A stretch of DNA of 64,000 nucleotides from Pseudomonadales bacterium (GCA_016779325.1 JADHNU010000001.1:62001-126000), one strand, 5' to 3'; counted from the first letter of the stretch, positions 6,840-17,623 are shown. Notes: a model not told the origin generated them from the sequence alone. Numbers and translations: made by a program.

Positions 6840-9464
6840 TTAGGCCAACTTCTCCGCTACGTAGGTGGCGACGGAGGCCAGGGCATCGGGCAGCGCACCA
6901 ACTTGATCACCGCCTCCAGCCCGTGCCAGCTCTGGGCGACCGCCCCCCTTCGCGCCCACCTGAGCCCCCACGTGCTGAACCAAAGGACCGGCAGGCACCC
7001 GCTTCGCGAAATCCGCGCTCACCGCCGCCGCCAGGCTAACCGCCCCGTCCTCCACCACCCCAAGGACCACCACTGCGGGGGCTAACTTCGCTTTCAACTG
7101 ATCCAAGGCAGGGAGCAAACCCTTCACGCCGCCGGAGGGCAGCACGGCCGCCAGCACGCGCAGCTCGCCAACGCTCACCGCCCCCGCGGCCAGGTCCGCG
7201 CCCGCTTCCTGAGCCAGCTTTTGCTCGAGCTCACCGATCTTGCGCTCGAGGACCTTCTGCTGCTGCAGCAGGCTCTCCATGCGTTCCAGCACCTGCTCGC
7301 GAGCGACCTTCAGCCGTCCCGCGGCCTGGCGCAAAGTCAGATCGGCATCGCGAAGATAGGCGTGCGCTGCTGCCCCGGTAACGGCCTCAATGCGTCGCAC
7401 CCCACTGGCAACGCCCTGTTCACTGACAATCCGCAGCAACCCAATATCACCGGTCTGGCGAACGTGGGTGCCACCACAAAGCTCCACGGAGAACCCGCCC
7501 GCCATGGACAAAACGCGCACTTCATCGCCGTATTTTTCGCCGAAGAGGGCCATGGCGCCGGCGGAGCGCGCCGCCTCAAAGGTCATAAGATCGGTCTGAA
7601 CGGCGCTGTTCTCCCAGATCGCCTGATTCACCCGATCTTCGATGCGATCCAGGGTTTCCCGATCGATGCTGTCGTGGTGGGCGAAGTCAAAACGCAGCCG
7701 CTCCGCCGTGACCAGCGAGCCTCGCTGTTCAACGTGGGCGCCAAGCACCTCCCGGAGCGCGGCGTGCAAAAGGTGGGTGGCGGAATGATTCAGCGCAATG
7801 GCCTGGCGCCGCGCGCCATCCACCTGGGCCGAGAGCGCCGCGCCCAAGGCCAAGGACCCGGTGGTGAGGACTCCGAAGTGCACGTGCTGCCCCCCCGCCT
7901 TGCGGGTGTCGTCCACGTCGAAGTGGACCCCGGCCCCGGCGAGCACGCCCTGGTCCCCAATTTGACCGCCAGACTCGGCATAGAAGGGCGTTTGGTCGAG
8001 CACCACCGCTCCCTCTTGGCCCGCTTCGAGCCGCTCCACGACCTCAAGCGCATCACCGTCTCGGCGAAAGAGGGCCGTCACCGCGCCGCTGGCCTCAACC
8101 GATTCATAGCCCTGGAAGCTCACCTGCCCGCCTACGGCCAGCTCCGTATCGGCACTGGCGGAGAAACGGCTTGCCGAGCGCGCTCGCGCTCGCTGGGCGC
8201 CCATCGCGGCCTCAAACCCGGGCTCATCCAAAACGAGCTCCCGTTCCCGCGCGATATCCGCCGTCAAATCGACGGGAAAGCCATAGGTATCGTAGAGCTT
8301 AAAGACCACCTCGCCGGGGATCTCCGTGCCCGGGAGCTCTGCCAAAACGCCTTCTAACACCGCCATACCCTGCGCCAGGGTCCGCGCAAACTGCGCCTCT
8401 TCCTGCTCAAGGATATGGGCAACGCGGCTCGCCTGAGCACTGAGAGCGCCATGGGCATCACCCATTTCCTGGGCCAGGGGCGCCACGAGGTGGTGAAAAA
8501 AGGCTTGCTCACACCCGAGCTTATGGCCGTGGCGGAGCGCCCGGCGAATGATGCGCCGCAGTACGTAACCTCGGCCCTCATTGCTGGGTACAACGCCATC
8601 GGTAACCAGAAAGGCCGCCGAACGAATGTGATCGGCGATGACTCGCAGCGAGGGCAGCTGCGCTTCGTCTTCTGCGTTGGCCCCGGTAACCCGGGCCGCG
8701 GCGGCGATGAGCGCCTGAAAAAGGTCGATTTCATAATTGCTGTGCACGCCTTGCAGTACCGCAGCAATGCGCTCAAGGCCCATCCCCGTGTCCACGCTCG
8801 GGCGCGGCAGGGGGGTCATGGTGCCGTCGGCGCTGCGCTCAAACTGCATAAAGACGAGATTCCAGATCTCGACGTAACGATCGCCATCCTCTTCCGGGGT
8901 CCCCGGGGGGCCGCCCCAAACCTCTGGCCCGTGGTCGTAGAAAATCTCGGAACAGGGGCCGCAGGGGCCCGTATCCCCCATGGCCCAGAAATTATCCTTG
9001 TCGCCCATGCGGGTAATGCGGTCGGCGGGAACACCGATGTCGTCGCGCCAAAGTTGCTCGGCCTCGTCATCGCTGTCATGGACCGTCACCCAGAGCTTTT
9101 CCGGAGGCAAACCAAAACGCTGCGTGAGGAGGGTCCAGGCGAAGCGGATGGCATCACGCTTGAAGTAATCGCCAAAGGAGAAGTTCCCCAGCATTTCAAA
9201 GAAGGTGTGATGGCGAGCGGTGTAGCCCACGTTCTCGAGATCGTTGTGCTTACCCCCAGCGCGGACGCAGCGCTGACTGGATACGGCTCGGTGATAGGCC
9301 CGCTGCTCTCGACCCGTGAAGACATCCTTGAACTGGACCATCCCCGCGTTGGTAAAGAGCAAGGTGGGATCGTCTCCTGGCACCAGGGGACTGCTGGGCA
9401 CGATCTCATGACCGTGTTCCCGGAAGAACTCGAGGAAGGTGCGGCGAATATCCGCGCTTTTCAT
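6840..9464 (-). CDS. alaS: Alanyl-tRNA synthetase
   Basis: An 874-residue class II alanyl-tRNA synthetase of normal length. The aminoacylation domain starts with [20 protein letters not shown] (about 10-29) and has the motif-2 region [15 protein letters not shown]. The editing domain carries [11 protein letters not shown] and the CGGTH zinc motif (Cys and His that hydrolyse Ser- and Gly-tRNA-Ala). A C-terminal coiled coil ([17 protein letters not shown]) and the C-Ala domain complete it. Located between recX and lysC as in Pseudomonas-type genomes. Confidence 0.98.
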   Translation of the reverse strand: MKSADIRRTFLEFFREHGHEIVPSSPLVPGDDPTLLFTNAGMVQFKDVFTGREQRAYHRAVSSQRCVRAGGKHNDLENVGYTARHHTFFEMLGNFSFGDYFKRDAIRFAWTLLTQRFGLPPEKLWVTVHDSDDEAEQLWRDDIGVPADRITRMGDKDNFWAMGDTGPCGPCSEIFYDHGPEVWGGPPGTPEEDGDRYVEIWNLVFMQFERSADGTMTPLPRPSVDTGMGLERIAAVLQGVHSNYEIDLFQALIAAAARVTGANAEDEAQLPSLRVIADHIRSAAFLVTDGVVPSNEGRGYVLRRIIRRALRHGHKLGCEQAFFHHLVAPLAQEMGDAHGALSAQASRVAHILEQEEAQFARTLAQGMAVLEGVLAELPGTEIPGEVVFKLYDTYGFPVDLTADIARERELVLDEPGFEAAMGAQRARARSASRFSASADTELAVGGQVSFQGYESVEASGAVTALFRRDGDALEVVERLEAGQEGAVVLDQTPFYAESGGQIGDQGVLAGAGVHFDVDDTRKAGGQHVHFGVLTTGSLALGAALSAQVDGARRQAIALNHSATHLLHAALREVLGAHVEQRGSLVTAERLRFDFAHHDSIDRETLDRIEDRVNQAIWENSAVQTDLMTFEAARSAGAMALFGEKYGDEVRVLSMAGGFSVELCGGTHVRQTGDIGLLRIVSEQGVASGVRRIEAVTGAAAHAYLRDADLTLRQAAGRLKVAREQVLERMESLLQQQKVLERKIGELEQKLAQEAGADLAAGAVSVGELRVLAAVLPSGGVKGLLPALDQLKAKLAPAVVVLGVVEDGAVSLAAAVSADFAKRVPAGPLVQHVGAQVGAKGGGRPELARAGGGDQVGALPDALASVATYVAEKLA

Positions 9465-9527
9465 GGCGACTCCAGCGCTTGGGGGTCAGCAGGGCAGCGC
9501 GCTAAGCGCTGCGATGGGCAGCCGCGC

Positions 9528-9533
9528 AGTATA
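9528..9533 (-). promoter_or_regulatory. Probable -10 of the alaS promoter
   Basis: TATACT on the minus strand, 64 bases before the alaS ATG. The best -35 is a poor TTCCCG 18 bases upstream. Weak evidence, based on one good hexamer. Confidence 0.35.
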
Positions 9534-9579
9534 CGCCATGGGTGGGCGTCCCGGGAACGCAGGACGCTCTGGCCGAACG

Positions 9580-10059
9580 CTAGGCCTTCGGCCAGGGCAG
9601 ATCACCGAGCAGGCGGCGAATGAGGGCAGACGGAAACCCGCGGTAGGCAAAAAAGCGCGCCTGCTTCTGCCACCCCCGCGCGTCCTGCGGGGGGCCCGAA
9701 AAGCGCTGAGCCTGAAGCGCCTGCAGCCGCGCGAAGACCGACGCGTCCTCCTCCGTTTCGTCGGGCGGTGGGAGGCCCGCCTCCCGGAGTTTCACTGCCA
9801 GACGGCTAGGCCCCTGCCCTCGAGCCTCGGCTTGACGCACAAGGGAAGCCTGTCGGCGCGCATCGGACTGGTAACCTTCCTCCGCCAGCTCCTGAAGCAC
9901 CGCGCTCAGCTGCGTCGGCTCACACTTGGGGAAACGCCGCTGCAGCTTGAGCATCAGCTCTCGCTGACTGTGCTCCCGGCGGGCAAGAAGGCGAAAGGCG
10001 GCGTCCCTAAGGGCTTGGCGAACTGCCTCCCAGGGGGCTTCGGGCTCTAACTCGTCCAT
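9580..10059 (-). CDS. recX: RecA regulatory protein RecX
   Basis: A 159-residue RecX. It has the three-helix repeat layout (AAFRLLARREHSQRELMLKLQRRF; LQELAEEGYQSDARRQASLVRQAEARGQGPSRLAVKLREAGL; ARFFAYRGFPSALIRRLL). RecX binds RecA filaments and limits their growth and coprotease activity. It lies 45 bases after recA, across a GC-rich hairpin, the arrangement that in E. coli lets a small fraction of recA transcripts read into recX. Confidence 0.93.
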   Translation of the reverse strand: MDELEPEAPWEAVRQALRDAAFRLLARREHSQRELMLKLQRRFPKCEPTQLSAVLQELAEEGYQSDARRQASLVRQAEARGQGPSRLAVKLREAGLPPPDETEEDASVFARLQALQAQRFSGPPQDARGWQKQARFFAYRGFPSALIRRLLGDLPWPKA

Positions 10060-10071
10060 TGCGCGAACTCA

Positions 10072-10097
10072 GCGCCCCCAACTAAGCCTGGGGGCGC
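10072..10097 (-). terminator. Hairpin between recA and recX (probable leaky attenuator)
   Basis: A perfect 8-bp stem, GCGCCCCC with GGGGGCGC, loop of ten bases, 8 bases after the recA stop. There is no T-run after it, so it should only partly stop transcription or act in mRNA processing, which would lower recX relative to recA. Confidence 0.6.
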
Positions 10098-10104
10098 CGG
10101 GAGC

Positions 10105-11166
10105 TCAGCCGAAATCGGCAGCCGGCGGAACCGCGCTATCGACAGCTTCCGCCACCCGCCGCGGCTTCGGGAGCAATTGTTCCCGAATGGCGGCTTCGAT
10201 TTCCTCGGCAATTTCCGGATGCTCACCGAGATAATCGGCCGCATTCTTCTTACCCTGGCCAATCTTGTTGCCCTGATAGGCGTACCAGGCGCCTGATTTG
10301 TCGATCAAGCCCTGCTTGACGCCAAGATCGATAACTTCCCCCAGCTGGAACGTGCCCTTGCCGTACATGACTTGGAATTCAGCCTGCCGGAACGGGGGCG
10401 CCACCTTGTTCTTCACCACTTTAACGCGCGTTTCATTGCCGACGACCTCATCGCCTTCCTTCACCGCGCCAATGCGGCGAATGTCCAAGCGGACCGAAGC
10501 GTAGAACTTGAGCGCGTTGCCCCCCGTGGTGGTTTCTGGGGACCCAAACATCACGCCAATTTTCATCCGAATCTGGTTGATGAAGATCACCAGCGTGTTG
10601 GAGTTTTTGATATTCCCCGTCATTTTTCGCAGCGCTTGGCTCATGAGGCGAGCCTGGAGGCCTACGTGCGCATCCCCCATTTCCCCTTCGATTTCTGCCT
10701 TCGGCGTCAGGGCTGCGACCGAGTCCACGACCACCACGTCAACGGCCCCTGAGCGGACGATCATGTCGCAGATTTCTAGGGCTTGTTCCCCCGTATCGGG
10801 CTGGGAGACGAGGAGGTCGTCCGTGTTCACCCCGAGGTTTTCCGCATAAATGGGATCGAGCGCGTGTTCTGCGTCAATGAAGGCGCAGGTGCCGCCGAGC
10901 TTTTGCGCCTCCGCAATCACCTGAAGCGTGAGGGTGGTTTTGCCCGAAGATTCCGGACCGTAGATTTCGACGATGCGGCCCCGGGGTAAGCCGCCGATGC
11001 CGAGGGCGATATCTAAGCCAAGGGAGCCGGTAGAGATCGCGGGAATGTTGACCTGCTCCCGATCGCCGAGGCGCATCATGGAGCCCTTCCCGAACTGGCG
11101 CTCAATTTGCGCCAAGGCTGCGGAGAGCGCCTTATCCTTATTGCCGGTGGTATCCGTGATTGCCAT
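10105..11166 (-). CDS. recA: Recombinase RecA
   Basis: A 353-residue RecA starting at [12 protein letters not shown]. The ATG at 11166 is chosen over an in-frame GTG at 11178 because GAGG sits a proper distance before the ATG and family members begin here. Walker A is GPESSGKTT at 70-78; VVVDSVAAL is the Walker B strand and [24 protein letters not shown] spans loop L2. It catalyses strand exchange and triggers LexA self-cleavage. The C-terminal tail is short and only mildly acidic. A LexA site overlies its promoter. Confidence 0.98.
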   Translation of the reverse strand: MAITDTTGNKDKALSAALAQIERQFGKGSMMRLGDREQVNIPAISTGSLGLDIALGIGGLPRGRIVEIYGPESSGKTTLTLQVIAEAQKLGGTCAFIDAEHALDPIYAENLGVNTDDLLVSQPDTGEQALEICDMIVRSGAVDVVVVDSVAALTPKAEIEGEMGDAHVGLQARLMSQALRKMTGNIKNSNTLVIFINQIRMKIGVMFGSPETTTGGNALKFYASVRLDIRRIGAVKEGDEVVGNETRVKVVKNKVAPPFRQAEFQVMYGKGTFQLGEVIDLGVKQGLIDKSGAWYAYQGNKIGQGKKNAADYLGEHPEIAEEIEAAIREQLLPKPRRVAEAVDSAVPPAADFG

Positions 11167-11206
11167 CTGCTGCCTCACTTAATTTTGAGTTGGGAAACAC
11201 TCGCCC

Positions 11207-11234
11207 TAAATACTGTACGAAAAGACAGTATCAC
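11207..11234 (-). promoter_or_regulatory. recA promoter with LexA (SOS) box
   Basis: On the minus strand GTGATA (-35, 11229-11234) and TATTTA (-10, 11207-11212) are 16 bases apart. Between and overlapping them is TACTGT-N8-ACAGTA at 11211-11230, a fully symmetric LexA box (CTGT and ACAG half-sites at eight-base spacing). The layout is that of the E. coli recA control region, so recA and recX should be SOS-induced. Confidence 0.92.
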
Positions 11235-11341
11235 GATGCCAAGGGACTGCCAAGGGCCCTCGGCTGCAGTCCTTGTAGGCCTGAGTTGACGCTCTCTTAG
11301 GGCGATGCTTCACTGCCCCCGCCCTTCTTACTTAGGCCTCC

Positions 11342-13933
11342 ATGGTGACCGCGTCCTCTGTCCATACGCCCATGATGCAGCAATATCTGGCGCTCAAAGC
11401 TGAGCATCCGGACGTGCTGCTCTTTTACCGCATGGGCGATTTCTACGAGCTGTTCTACGAAGATGCCCAGCGGGCGGCGGCGTTACTCGACATCACCCTG
11501 ACCACCCGAGGCCAGTCCGCCGGGGCGCCGATTCCCATGGCCGGCGTACCCTACCATGCTGCGGAGGGCTATTTGGCTCGCCTCCTTCGCGCTGGCGAGG
11601 CCGTGGCCATCTGCGAGCAAGTTGGTGACCCGAGCCAGAGCAAGGGACCCGTGGAGCGGCAGGTTACGCGCATTGTGACCCCCGGTACGGTGACGGACGA
11701 AGCCCTCCTTGTCGCCGGACAGGATTGCCTCCTCCTGGCCCTAGCCGAAGGCCCCGCTCCCGCGAAGGGGCTAAGGTCCTACGGCCTCGCCTGGCTCGAT
11801 CTCTCCGCTGGCCGCTTTGTGGTCACGGAGCTACTTGGCTGGGAGGCCGTCACCGCGGAGTTGGGACGGCTCCAGCCGGCGGAAATCCTGGTTTCGGAAC
11901 AGGCTCAGGTGCCAACGAAGCTTCCCAAAAGCGTCCAACGGCCGCCCTGGCAGTTTGATAGTGAAGCGGGCCGACGCGCGGTCCTCCAGCAGCTGGGGAC
12001 GCGGGACTTGAGTGGCTTTGGCGCGGAAGAGCTGACCGTGGCCCTCGGAGCCGCCGGCGCCTTGCTCGATTATGCGAAAGCGACGCAAAAAAGCGCCTTG
12101 CCCCACATTACGGAACTCACCCGGGAGCGCAGCGACGACGCGATCCTCCTCGACGCCCATACCCGGCGAAATCTCGAGATTGAGCAGCAGATCACCGGAG
12201 AGCGCCAGTACACCTTGCTGCGCATGCTCGACACCACCGCCACGGCCATGGGTAGCCGACGGTTACTGCGCTGGCTGAATCGCCCGCTTAGGGATCGGGA
12301 GACGGTCCTGGCGCGGCAACGGGCCATCGCAGCCCTCGACGGTTGGGACGAGGCCCTGCGCGCGCAGCTGCGACAAATAGGCGATCTTGAGCGTATTTTA
12401 AGTCGGATCGCGCTCGGGTCATCGCCCCCGCGGGATCTCGCCAAGCTCCGAGACGCCCTGCTCGCCCTGCCCGCCTTGGCCGAAGCCCTGCCGCCCCGAA
12501 GCTCGGAGAGTGCCTCGCGCATCGACGTCCTGGCGGAGGGCCTCGCGCCCCAACCGGCCTTGGCGGAACACCTAGCCCAGGCGCTTCTGGACATGCCACC
12601 CGCCGTACTCCGTGATGGCGGGGTAATCCGGGACGGCTTTGATGCCTCCCTCGACGAGCTTCGCAGCCTCGCCCGCGACGCCGGCACCTATCTCGCCGAC
12701 CTGGAGCAGCGCGAACGAGACGCCACGGGTCTTGGGTCCTTGAAGGTCGGCTATAACCGGGTCCACGGTTACTACTTGGAGACCAATCGGCGCGACGCGG
12801 AAGCCGCCCCCGCAAGCTGGGTTCGTCGGCAAACCCTAAAGAACGCGGAACGCTTCATCACTCCCGAACTCAAGGCCTTTGAAGACAAGGCGCTTTCTGC
12901 CCAAAGTCGAGCCCTGGCCCGAGAAAAGGGGCTCTATGAAACGCTCCTGGCGACCCTTCAAGAGGCCCTAGGGCAATTGCGGCCCTTGGCCGAAGCCCTC
13001 GCGGAGCTCGACGTTTTGAATACCCTGGCGGAACGGGGGCGCGCCCTGAACCTCGTCGCCCCCACGCTCACCGAGACCCCTGAATTACACATCGAGGGCG
13101 GGCGACACCTTGTTGTGGAAGCCACCCGTGATGAGCCCTTTATCCCCAATGACCTCACCCTGGACGCCCAGCGACGCATGCTGGTGATCACCGGCCCGAA
13201 CATGGGGGGAAAATCCACCTTCATGCGCCAGACCGCGCTCATCGCGCTGCTGGCCTGGACCGGCGCGGGGGTGCCTGCGCGGTCCGCCCGGGTCGGGATG
13301 CTTGATCGGATCTTTACCCGCATTGGCGCCTCCGATGACCTCGCCGGCGGCCGCTCGACCTTCATGGTAGAAATGTCGGAAACGGCGAACATTCTGAACA
13401 ACGCCACCCACGCGTCGCTGGTCCTTTTAGATGAGATCGGCCGCGGCACCTCCACCTTCGACGGCCTGGCCCTGGCCTGGGCCAGCGCGGAATTTCTGGC
13501 GCGGGAACGACGCGCGCTCTGCCTCTTCGCCACGCACTACTTCGAGCTCACGGCACTCCCGGAGCAGCTCCCGGGCGTGGCCAATGTGCACCTGAAAGCC
13601 CAGGAGCACCGAGGACGGATCGTCTTTTTGCACCAAGTCGAAGCGGGGCCTGCGAGCCAGAGCTATGGGCTGTCCGTCGCCCGGCTTGCGGGGGTTCCCC
13701 AGGCCGTGCTGGGACGGGCTCAGAAGCATCTCGCCGCGCTTGAGCAAGGCGCCGCCCCCACGCCCCAGCTGGGCCTATTCCAAGCTGCGCCCCCCGCGCC
13801 CGAGCCCGTCCCAGCCCCTGCGGACCCCCTCCGGGAAGCCCTTGCCGCACTCAACCCCGACCGCCTCAGCCCCCGGGACGCCCTCCTGGCCCTTTACGAA
13901 CTCCAGGCCCTCGCTAAGGATCGGGACGGCTAA
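11342..13933 (+). CDS. mutS: DNA mismatch repair protein MutS
   Basis: An 863-residue MutS. The mismatch-binding GDFYELF is at 32-38 with F34 and E36, the Phe-X-Glu that contacts the mismatch. The ATPase has Walker [10 protein letters not shown] at 618-626, then [14 protein letters not shown] (signature) and [16 protein letters not shown] (Walker B). The helix-turn-helix dimer interface follows, and the C-terminal tail resembles the tetramerisation segment. Divergent from recA, convergent with nothing; fdxA follows 71 bases later. No LexA site is visible on its side. Confidence 0.98.
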   Translation: MVTASSVHTPMMQQYLALKAEHPDVLLFYRMGDFYELFYEDAQRAAALLDITLTTRGQSAGAPIPMAGVPYHAAEGYLARLLRAGEAVAICEQVGDPSQSKGPVERQVTRIVTPGTVTDEALLVAGQDCLLLALAEGPAPAKGLRSYGLAWLDLSAGRFVVTELLGWEAVTAELGRLQPAEILVSEQAQVPTKLPKSVQRPPWQFDSEAGRRAVLQQLGTRDLSGFGAEELTVALGAAGALLDYAKATQKSALPHITELTRERSDDAILLDAHTRRNLEIEQQITGERQYTLLRMLDTTATAMGSRRLLRWLNRPLRDRETVLARQRAIAALDGWDEALRAQLRQIGDLERILSRIALGSSPPRDLAKLRDALLALPALAEALPPRSSESASRIDVLAEGLAPQPALAEHLAQALLDMPPAVLRDGGVIRDGFDASLDELRSLARDAGTYLADLEQRERDATGLGSLKVGYNRVHGYYLETNRRDAEAAPASWVRRQTLKNAERFITPELKAFEDKALSAQSRALAREKGLYETLLATLQEALGQLRPLAEALAELDVLNTLAERGRALNLVAPTLTETPELHIEGGRHLVVEATRDEPFIPNDLTLDAQRRMLVITGPNMGGKSTFMRQTALIALLAWTGAGVPARSARVGMLDRIFTRIGASDDLAGGRSTFMVEMSETANILNNATHASLVLLDEIGRGTSTFDGLALAWASAEFLARERRALCLFATHYFELTALPEQLPGVANVHLKAQEHRGRIVFLHQVEAGPASQSYGLSVARLAGVPQAVLGRAQKHLAALEQGAAPTPQLGLFQAAPPAPEPVPAPADPLREALAALNPDRLSPRDALLALYELQALAKDRDG

Positions 13934-13942
13934 TCCCCCGTA

Positions 13943-13972
13943 TAGACGCTAGTGGGCAAGAATTCCTACAAT
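13943..13972 (+). promoter_or_regulatory. Probable fdxA promoter
   Basis: TAGACG (13943-13948) and TACAAT (13967-13972) with an 18-base spacer, ending 32 bases before the fdxA ATG. The -10 is good, the -35 matches moderately. Confidence 0.5.
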
Positions 13973-14004
13973 ACGGCTCGAAAATTTAGGCCGGGGATGG
14001 CGCA

Positions 14005-14328
14005 ATGACCTTTGTCGTAGGCGATAACTGCATCAAGTGTAAGCACACCGATTGCGTCGAGGTCTGCCCCGTAGACTGTTTTTACGAGGGGCCAAATTTC
14101 CTGGTCATTCACCCTGACGAATGCATCGATTGCGCCCTCTGCGAGCCGGAGTGCCCCGTCGACGCGATCTTCTCGGAAGACGAGCTCCCCGACGATCAGC
14201 AGGTCTATCTGGAGCTTAACGCTGAGCTCGCCGAGATCTGGCCGAACATCACGGAAAAGAAAGACGCCCCCGCCGATGCGGAAGAATGGGACGGGGTACC
14301 CGACAAGCTGCAGTACCTCGAGCGCTAA
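14005..14328 (+). CDS. fdxA: Seven-iron ferredoxin FdxA ([3Fe-4S][4Fe-4S])
   Basis: A 107-residue ferredoxin nearly collinear with Azotobacter ferredoxin I. By that alignment C9, C17 and C50 would hold the 3Fe-4S cluster and C21, C40, C43 and C46 the 4Fe-4S cluster, leaving C12 and C25 free. The C-terminal 50 residues are acidic and wrap the core in known structures. It is a low-potential electron carrier; its partner here is unknown. The mutS-fdxA pairing is common in gammaproteobacteria, where rpoS often follows; here the 3' end instead meets convergent nlpD with a four-base overlap. Confidence 0.96.
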   Translation: MTFVVGDNCIKCKHTDCVEVCPVDCFYEGPNFLVIHPDECIDCALCEPECPVDAIFSEDELPDDQQVYLELNAELAEIWPNITEKKDAPADAEEWDGVPDKLQYLER

Positions 14329-15059
14329 GGCCCCCCTTTCGGCAAAACGGACGCCGGGTCGAGCGGCTTGCCCTCGCGCCGGAGTTCAAAGTGCAGGCGG
14401 CGCGCCGCCTCCGTTCGGCCCAGGCGGACAAGCTGGGCGCCAGCAGCAAGCCGAGCCCCCTCTCGCACCAACCCCTCCGCATTGTGCGCGTAGGCCGACA
14501 ACCAGGTGTCGTCGTGCTTCACGATGATGAGGGACGCAAAGCCCCGCAAACCCGCGCCGGCATAAACCACCTCCCCAGGCGCAGCCACCGTGACCACGGC
14601 CCCGGGCGCCGCCTGTAGGTCGACGCCCTTGTTTAAGGCCGAGCCGCTGTTAGCGAAGGGCCGTTCGACCGATCCAGCCACGGGCCAGCGCCAGGGCAGA
14701 GGGCCCTTCAGCGGCGCTCCCCGGGGCCGGGACGGGGCCTGCTTCGCCACCCCTCGCGGGGGGGCGGCCCGGCTCGGCTTCGATGCACTGCGCGCCGTCG
14801 CCCCACTGCGCAGCTGCAGAACCTGGCCTTGATAGATCGCGTAGGGGGGCTGGATGCCATTGAGGGCCGCGAGGGTCTTCCAGCTCATGCCTGCGCGCCA
14901 GGCAATGGAATACAGCGTATCCCCGGCGCGAACGGTATAGCGACTCCCGGAAACCGCCGCGCGATCGCCGCGATCGGCCACGGGCGCAGGGGAGGCCGCG
15001 CAGGCGCCCAGGAAGAGGGCCCCCAAGAGCAGTGCCGTGGGCCTAAGAAACCGGGCCAT
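14325..15059 (-). CDS. nlpD: NlpD-like lipoprotein (LysM + degenerate M23), amidase activator
   Basis: A lipoprotein of about 244 residues with signal peptide and lipobox LGAC (cysteine near 20), a LysM domain (about 40-86, [18 protein letters not shown]), a basic Pro/Ala-rich linker and an M23/LytM domain. The zinc ligands are degenerate: NKGVD where active enzymes have HxGxD, and YAHN in place of HxH. This is the pattern of NlpD/EnvC proteins that activate AmiC-type amidases during cell separation rather than cutting peptidoglycan. ATG at 15059 is preferred; an adjacent GTG at 15062 is possible. It overlaps the DUF368 gene by 17 bases. rpoS, its usual neighbour, is absent. Confidence 0.92.
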   Translation of the reverse strand: MARFLRPTALLLGALFLGACAASPAPVADRGDRAAVSGSRYTVRAGDTLYSIAWRAGMSWKTLAALNGIQPPYAIYQGQVLQLRSGATARSASKPSRAAPPRGVAKQAPSRPRGAPLKGPLPWRWPVAGSVERPFANSGSALNKGVDLQAAPGAVVTVAAPGEVVYAGAGLRGFASLIIVKHDDTWLSAYAHNAEGLVREGARLAAGAQLVRLGRTEAARRLHFELRREGKPLDPASVLPKGGP

Positions 15060-15966
15060 CACCTCGCCCCCGGGCGAGCATCCATACCACCGCCACGCCC
15101 AGGCACATCAGCCCCGCGACGGTCCAAAGCTGAGGGTCTTCCCCGTAAAAGCGCTCATAGCTGGCAGGGCCCAGGGGCTCGGAGAGGATCACTCGAGCCG
15201 ACCCCTCCCGCCCAAGCTGATAGGCCTTCACCATTTGCCAGGGCCACAGCATTTGCAGGGCGCCGAACATAAAGCCTCCCAAGGCCGCCAGGGTCGGCCC
15301 CGCGGCGCTTTGCAGCAGACGCTTCAACAGGCGGACGAAAAGTAGAAGCCCCAGCCCACAGCCCGTGGCCAGGGCCAGGAGATCGACGATCGCAACGGTC
15401 GTGAGGGCATGGAGCACCCGGTCATAGAGGCCCAGCACGAGAAGCAGGAAGCTGCCCGAGACGCCGGGAAGGATCCAGGCGCATGCGGCCAAGGCCCCGC
15501 CGAAGAAAAGGGCCCCAGGCCCCTCCCCCAGGGATACGGCCCCGGCGGTGCTCAGCCAAGCCCCCAGGAGGGTCCCCAAGAGAGCCGAGGCGCCCTCCAG
15601 CGCACCCCAACGGCCCACGGACAGGGCCACGTGCACGGCAGACGCGAGAATCAAGCCAAAAAAGAAGGCCCATAGCAGCATCCCATGGGTCGCAAGGAGC
15701 ATTTTCAAAAGCGCGGCCAGGGACACGATGGCCAGGCCCATGCCCAGCAGGAGCGTTAGCAGAAAGGGGCCCTGCACATGGGCAAAGGCTTCGCGCAGAG
15801 CACCGCGCCGCAGCAGCTTCAGGAGCTGCCCATCAAATGCCGCCAGGCTCGCCAGGAGCGGGGTGTAGAGGCCTGATATGAAGGCAATGGTTCCGCCGGA
15901 TACCCCAGGGACCAGTTCCGCGACCCCCATGGCATAGCCCCGCAACATCACGCCCCAAAAGCCCAT
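15043..15966 (-). CDS. DUF368 family membrane protein, probable polyprenyl-phosphate translocase
   Basis: A 307-residue polytopic membrane protein with about eight hydrophobic segments. Its opening GYAMGVAELVPGVSGGTIAFISGLY is the DUF368 hallmark, and the internal repeat AWILPGVSGSFLLLVLGLYDRVL matches the second half. DUF368 members in Vibrio and Staphylococcus are reported to return undecaprenyl phosphate across the membrane, working best at alkaline pH; assignment here is by family. The ATG at 15966 overlaps the pcm stop (TGATG). Insertion between pcm and nlpD is not the usual arrangement. In the window it complements uppS, which makes the same carrier lipid. Confidence 0.88.
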   Translation of the reverse strand: MGFWGVMLRGYAMGVAELVPGVSGGTIAFISGLYTPLLASLAAFDGQLLKLLRRGALREAFAHVQGPFLLTLLLGMGLAIVSLAALLKMLLATHGMLLWAFFFGLILASAVHVALSVGRWGALEGASALLGTLLGAWLSTAGAVSLGEGPGALFFGGALAACAWILPGVSGSFLLLVLGLYDRVLHALTTVAIVDLLALATGCGLGLLLFVRLLKRLLQSAAGPTLAALGGFMFGALQMLWPWQMVKAYQLGREGSARVILSEPLGPASYERFYGEDPQLWTVAGLMCLGVAVVWMLARGRGDGPVS

Positions 15967-16628
15967 CAAAGCGTGCCCCCAAGCATCGGCACAAAGCGAA
16001 CAGGTTCAAGGGCTTCGGCGAGAAAACGATCTCCATCGCGCCAGTGGCGCTCCAAGACCTGCTCGTCCCGATCCCCCACCGGGGCCACCAGGACCCCGCC
16101 TGGGGCTAACTGCTGGAGCAGCGCCGGAGGAACTTGCCGCGGCGCCGCCGCCAGGAGAATCCCATCGAAGGGGCCGCGCTCGGCCCAGCCTTCGAAGCCA
16201 TCCCCTACCCGCGCGTTGATATTACGAAGCTTCAGCTGGCTCCAATGGCGCCGGGCCCGAGTTAGCAGGGGCCCAATGCGCTCGACGGTCCAAACGCGCT
16301 CCGCAAGCTGCGCGAGCACCGCGGTTTGATAGCCACAGCCACTCCCGATCTCAAGGATGCGCGATGGCCGCCCCTGCGCCATCAGCAGTTCGGTCATGCG
16401 CGCAACGATATAGGGCTGGCTGATGGTTTGGCCGTGGCCAATGGGCAAGGAGGAATCTTCATAGGCCCGGTGGGCGAGCGCCTCATCGATGAAGATATGG
16501 CGCGGGGTTTGGCGCATCACCTCAAGGACGCCGGCATCTTTGATGCCCGCAGCTTCGAGGCGCGTGATAAGCCGGTCGCGGGTCCGCCGACTCGTAAAGC
16601 CTATGCCCTCAAGGTTCGTTTCGTTCAC
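15966..16628 (-). CDS. pcm: Protein-L-isoaspartate O-methyltransferase
   Basis: A 220-residue PCMT that methylates isoaspartyl residues in aged proteins using S-adenosylmethionine. SLPIGHGQTISQPYIVARM and ILEIGSGCGYQTAVLAQL (SAM motif I) are diagnostic. The start is GTG at 16628 ([10 protein letters not shown]...) with GGAGG six bases upstream; the longer frame upstream has no family similarity and lies in truD. The GTG overlaps the truD stop. surE, which normally lies between truD and pcm, is missing. Confidence 0.95.
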   Translation of the reverse strand: MNETNLEGIGFTSRRTRDRLITRLEAAGIKDAGVLEVMRQTPRHIFIDEALAHRAYEDSSLPIGHGQTISQPYIVARMTELLMAQGRPSRILEIGSGCGYQTAVLAQLAERVWTVERIGPLLTRARRHWSQLKLRNINARVGDGFEGWAERGPFDGILLAAAPRQVPPALLQQLAPGGVLVAPVGDRDEQVLERHWRDGDRFLAEALEPVRFVPMLGGTL

Positions 16629-17623
16629 GCTGCCTCCGCGGGCATCCAAGTGGCTGGGCCTAAGGCGGCCAGCGCCGTTGTCGCATAGCACCCCGGCGGC
16701 AACCGAAGGGCCAAACTCAAGGCGGTTTCGCCTTGCACCTCGCAGTGCACCCCGGCGCAACGCAGCGCGAGGGGCCGGCGGTCCTGGCGCACCCCCGTAT
16801 GCTCTAGGGCGTCGAGGAAGGCGCGATGCGGCGCCAGCACCGCTGCCTCAAGGGCGGCCTGTGCACCGGCGCTGACGCTGCGACCCCGACCCCACAGGGG
16901 GGCCGTCGGCACGCCCGCTTCGTCGAGGTGATCGCCATCGCAGGGGGCAAGGCCAAGCTGCTGCACCCGCGCCGCCAGCAAAAGATTAAACACATAGGCC
17001 CGAGCCGCCGACAGCAAAAAGCCCCGACTTCGCCCCCGCGGCAGGGGCGCACCGGCCCGCCAGGCCTCCAGGGCCTTCAAATTTCCGCCCCCGGCCCCAA
17101 AGCGCTGGGGGCCAAAATAATTGGGGACCGGGGCCGCCAAGCGCTCTTCCACGGCCGCGGCCAGGGCCCCAAGGTCGCCCCGCACCCGAGGCGGAAGCTC
17201 AAGCCGCAGGGTAAACGCGTTCCCGGTGTGGTCCCCCCGTCGCCACTTCTTCAGCGTGGGGTGGGCGCCGAGGGCCCGCCAGCCGTCGCCCTCCGGCAGC
17301 GCCGGCAGCGGCTCGGCTACGGCCCGAGGCACGGTGAACCATTGCCGGGTGAGCGCCTGGCGATCCTTCTGCCCCGCAAAGCCCACGTCCTGGGGCGCGC
17401 ACCCTCGCCAGGCCGCGAGCGCCGCGGCGACGGCGCCCGTTGAGCGTCCGCGCTTTTCCACCCAAAGCGCCAGATGGTGGGCATCGGTAAGCGCGCCCGG
17501 CGCAGGCCCGCCGAGCTCCTCAACCACGAAATCTTCCGGCGCTCCGCCATAGGCCAGGGCCGGCAGCACGCTCGGCTCGGGCTGGGGCCAGGCCTCGGGT
17601 AGCGTCAGTGGCGGCTCAACCAT
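16625..17623 (-). CDS. truD: tRNA pseudouridine(13) synthase TruD
   Basis: A 332-residue TruD that makes pseudouridine 13 in tRNA-Glu. The catalytic aspartate is D87 in [16 protein letters not shown], with NYFGPQRFG further on. ATG at 17623 is chosen because it is where similarity begins ([11 protein letters not shown]) and it overlaps the end of ispF by eight bases; a longer frame would run deep into ispF. Confidence 0.95.
   Translation of the reverse strand: MVEPPLTLPEAWPQPEPSVLPALAYGGAPEDFVVEELGGPAPGALTDAHHLALWVEKRGRSTGAVAAALAAWRGCAPQDVGFAGQKDRQALTRQWFTVPRAVAEPLPALPEGDGWRALGAHPTLKKWRRGDHTGNAFTLRLELPPRVRGDLGALAAAVEERLAAPVPNYFGPQRFGAGGGNLKALEAWRAGAPLPRGRSRGFLLSAARAYVFNLLLAARVQQLGLAPCDGDHLDEAGVPTAPLWGRGRSVSAGAQAALEAAVLAPHRAFLDALEHTGVRQDRRPLALRCAGVHCEVQGETALSLALRLPPGCYATTALAALGPATWMPAEAA

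Noticed and set aside
7221-9623. Two long plus-strand frames (378 and 402 codons) opposite alaS
   Set aside because: They are antisense shadows in GC-rich sequence; alaS on the minus strand is complete with all its motifs, and the shadows have no recognisable domain.
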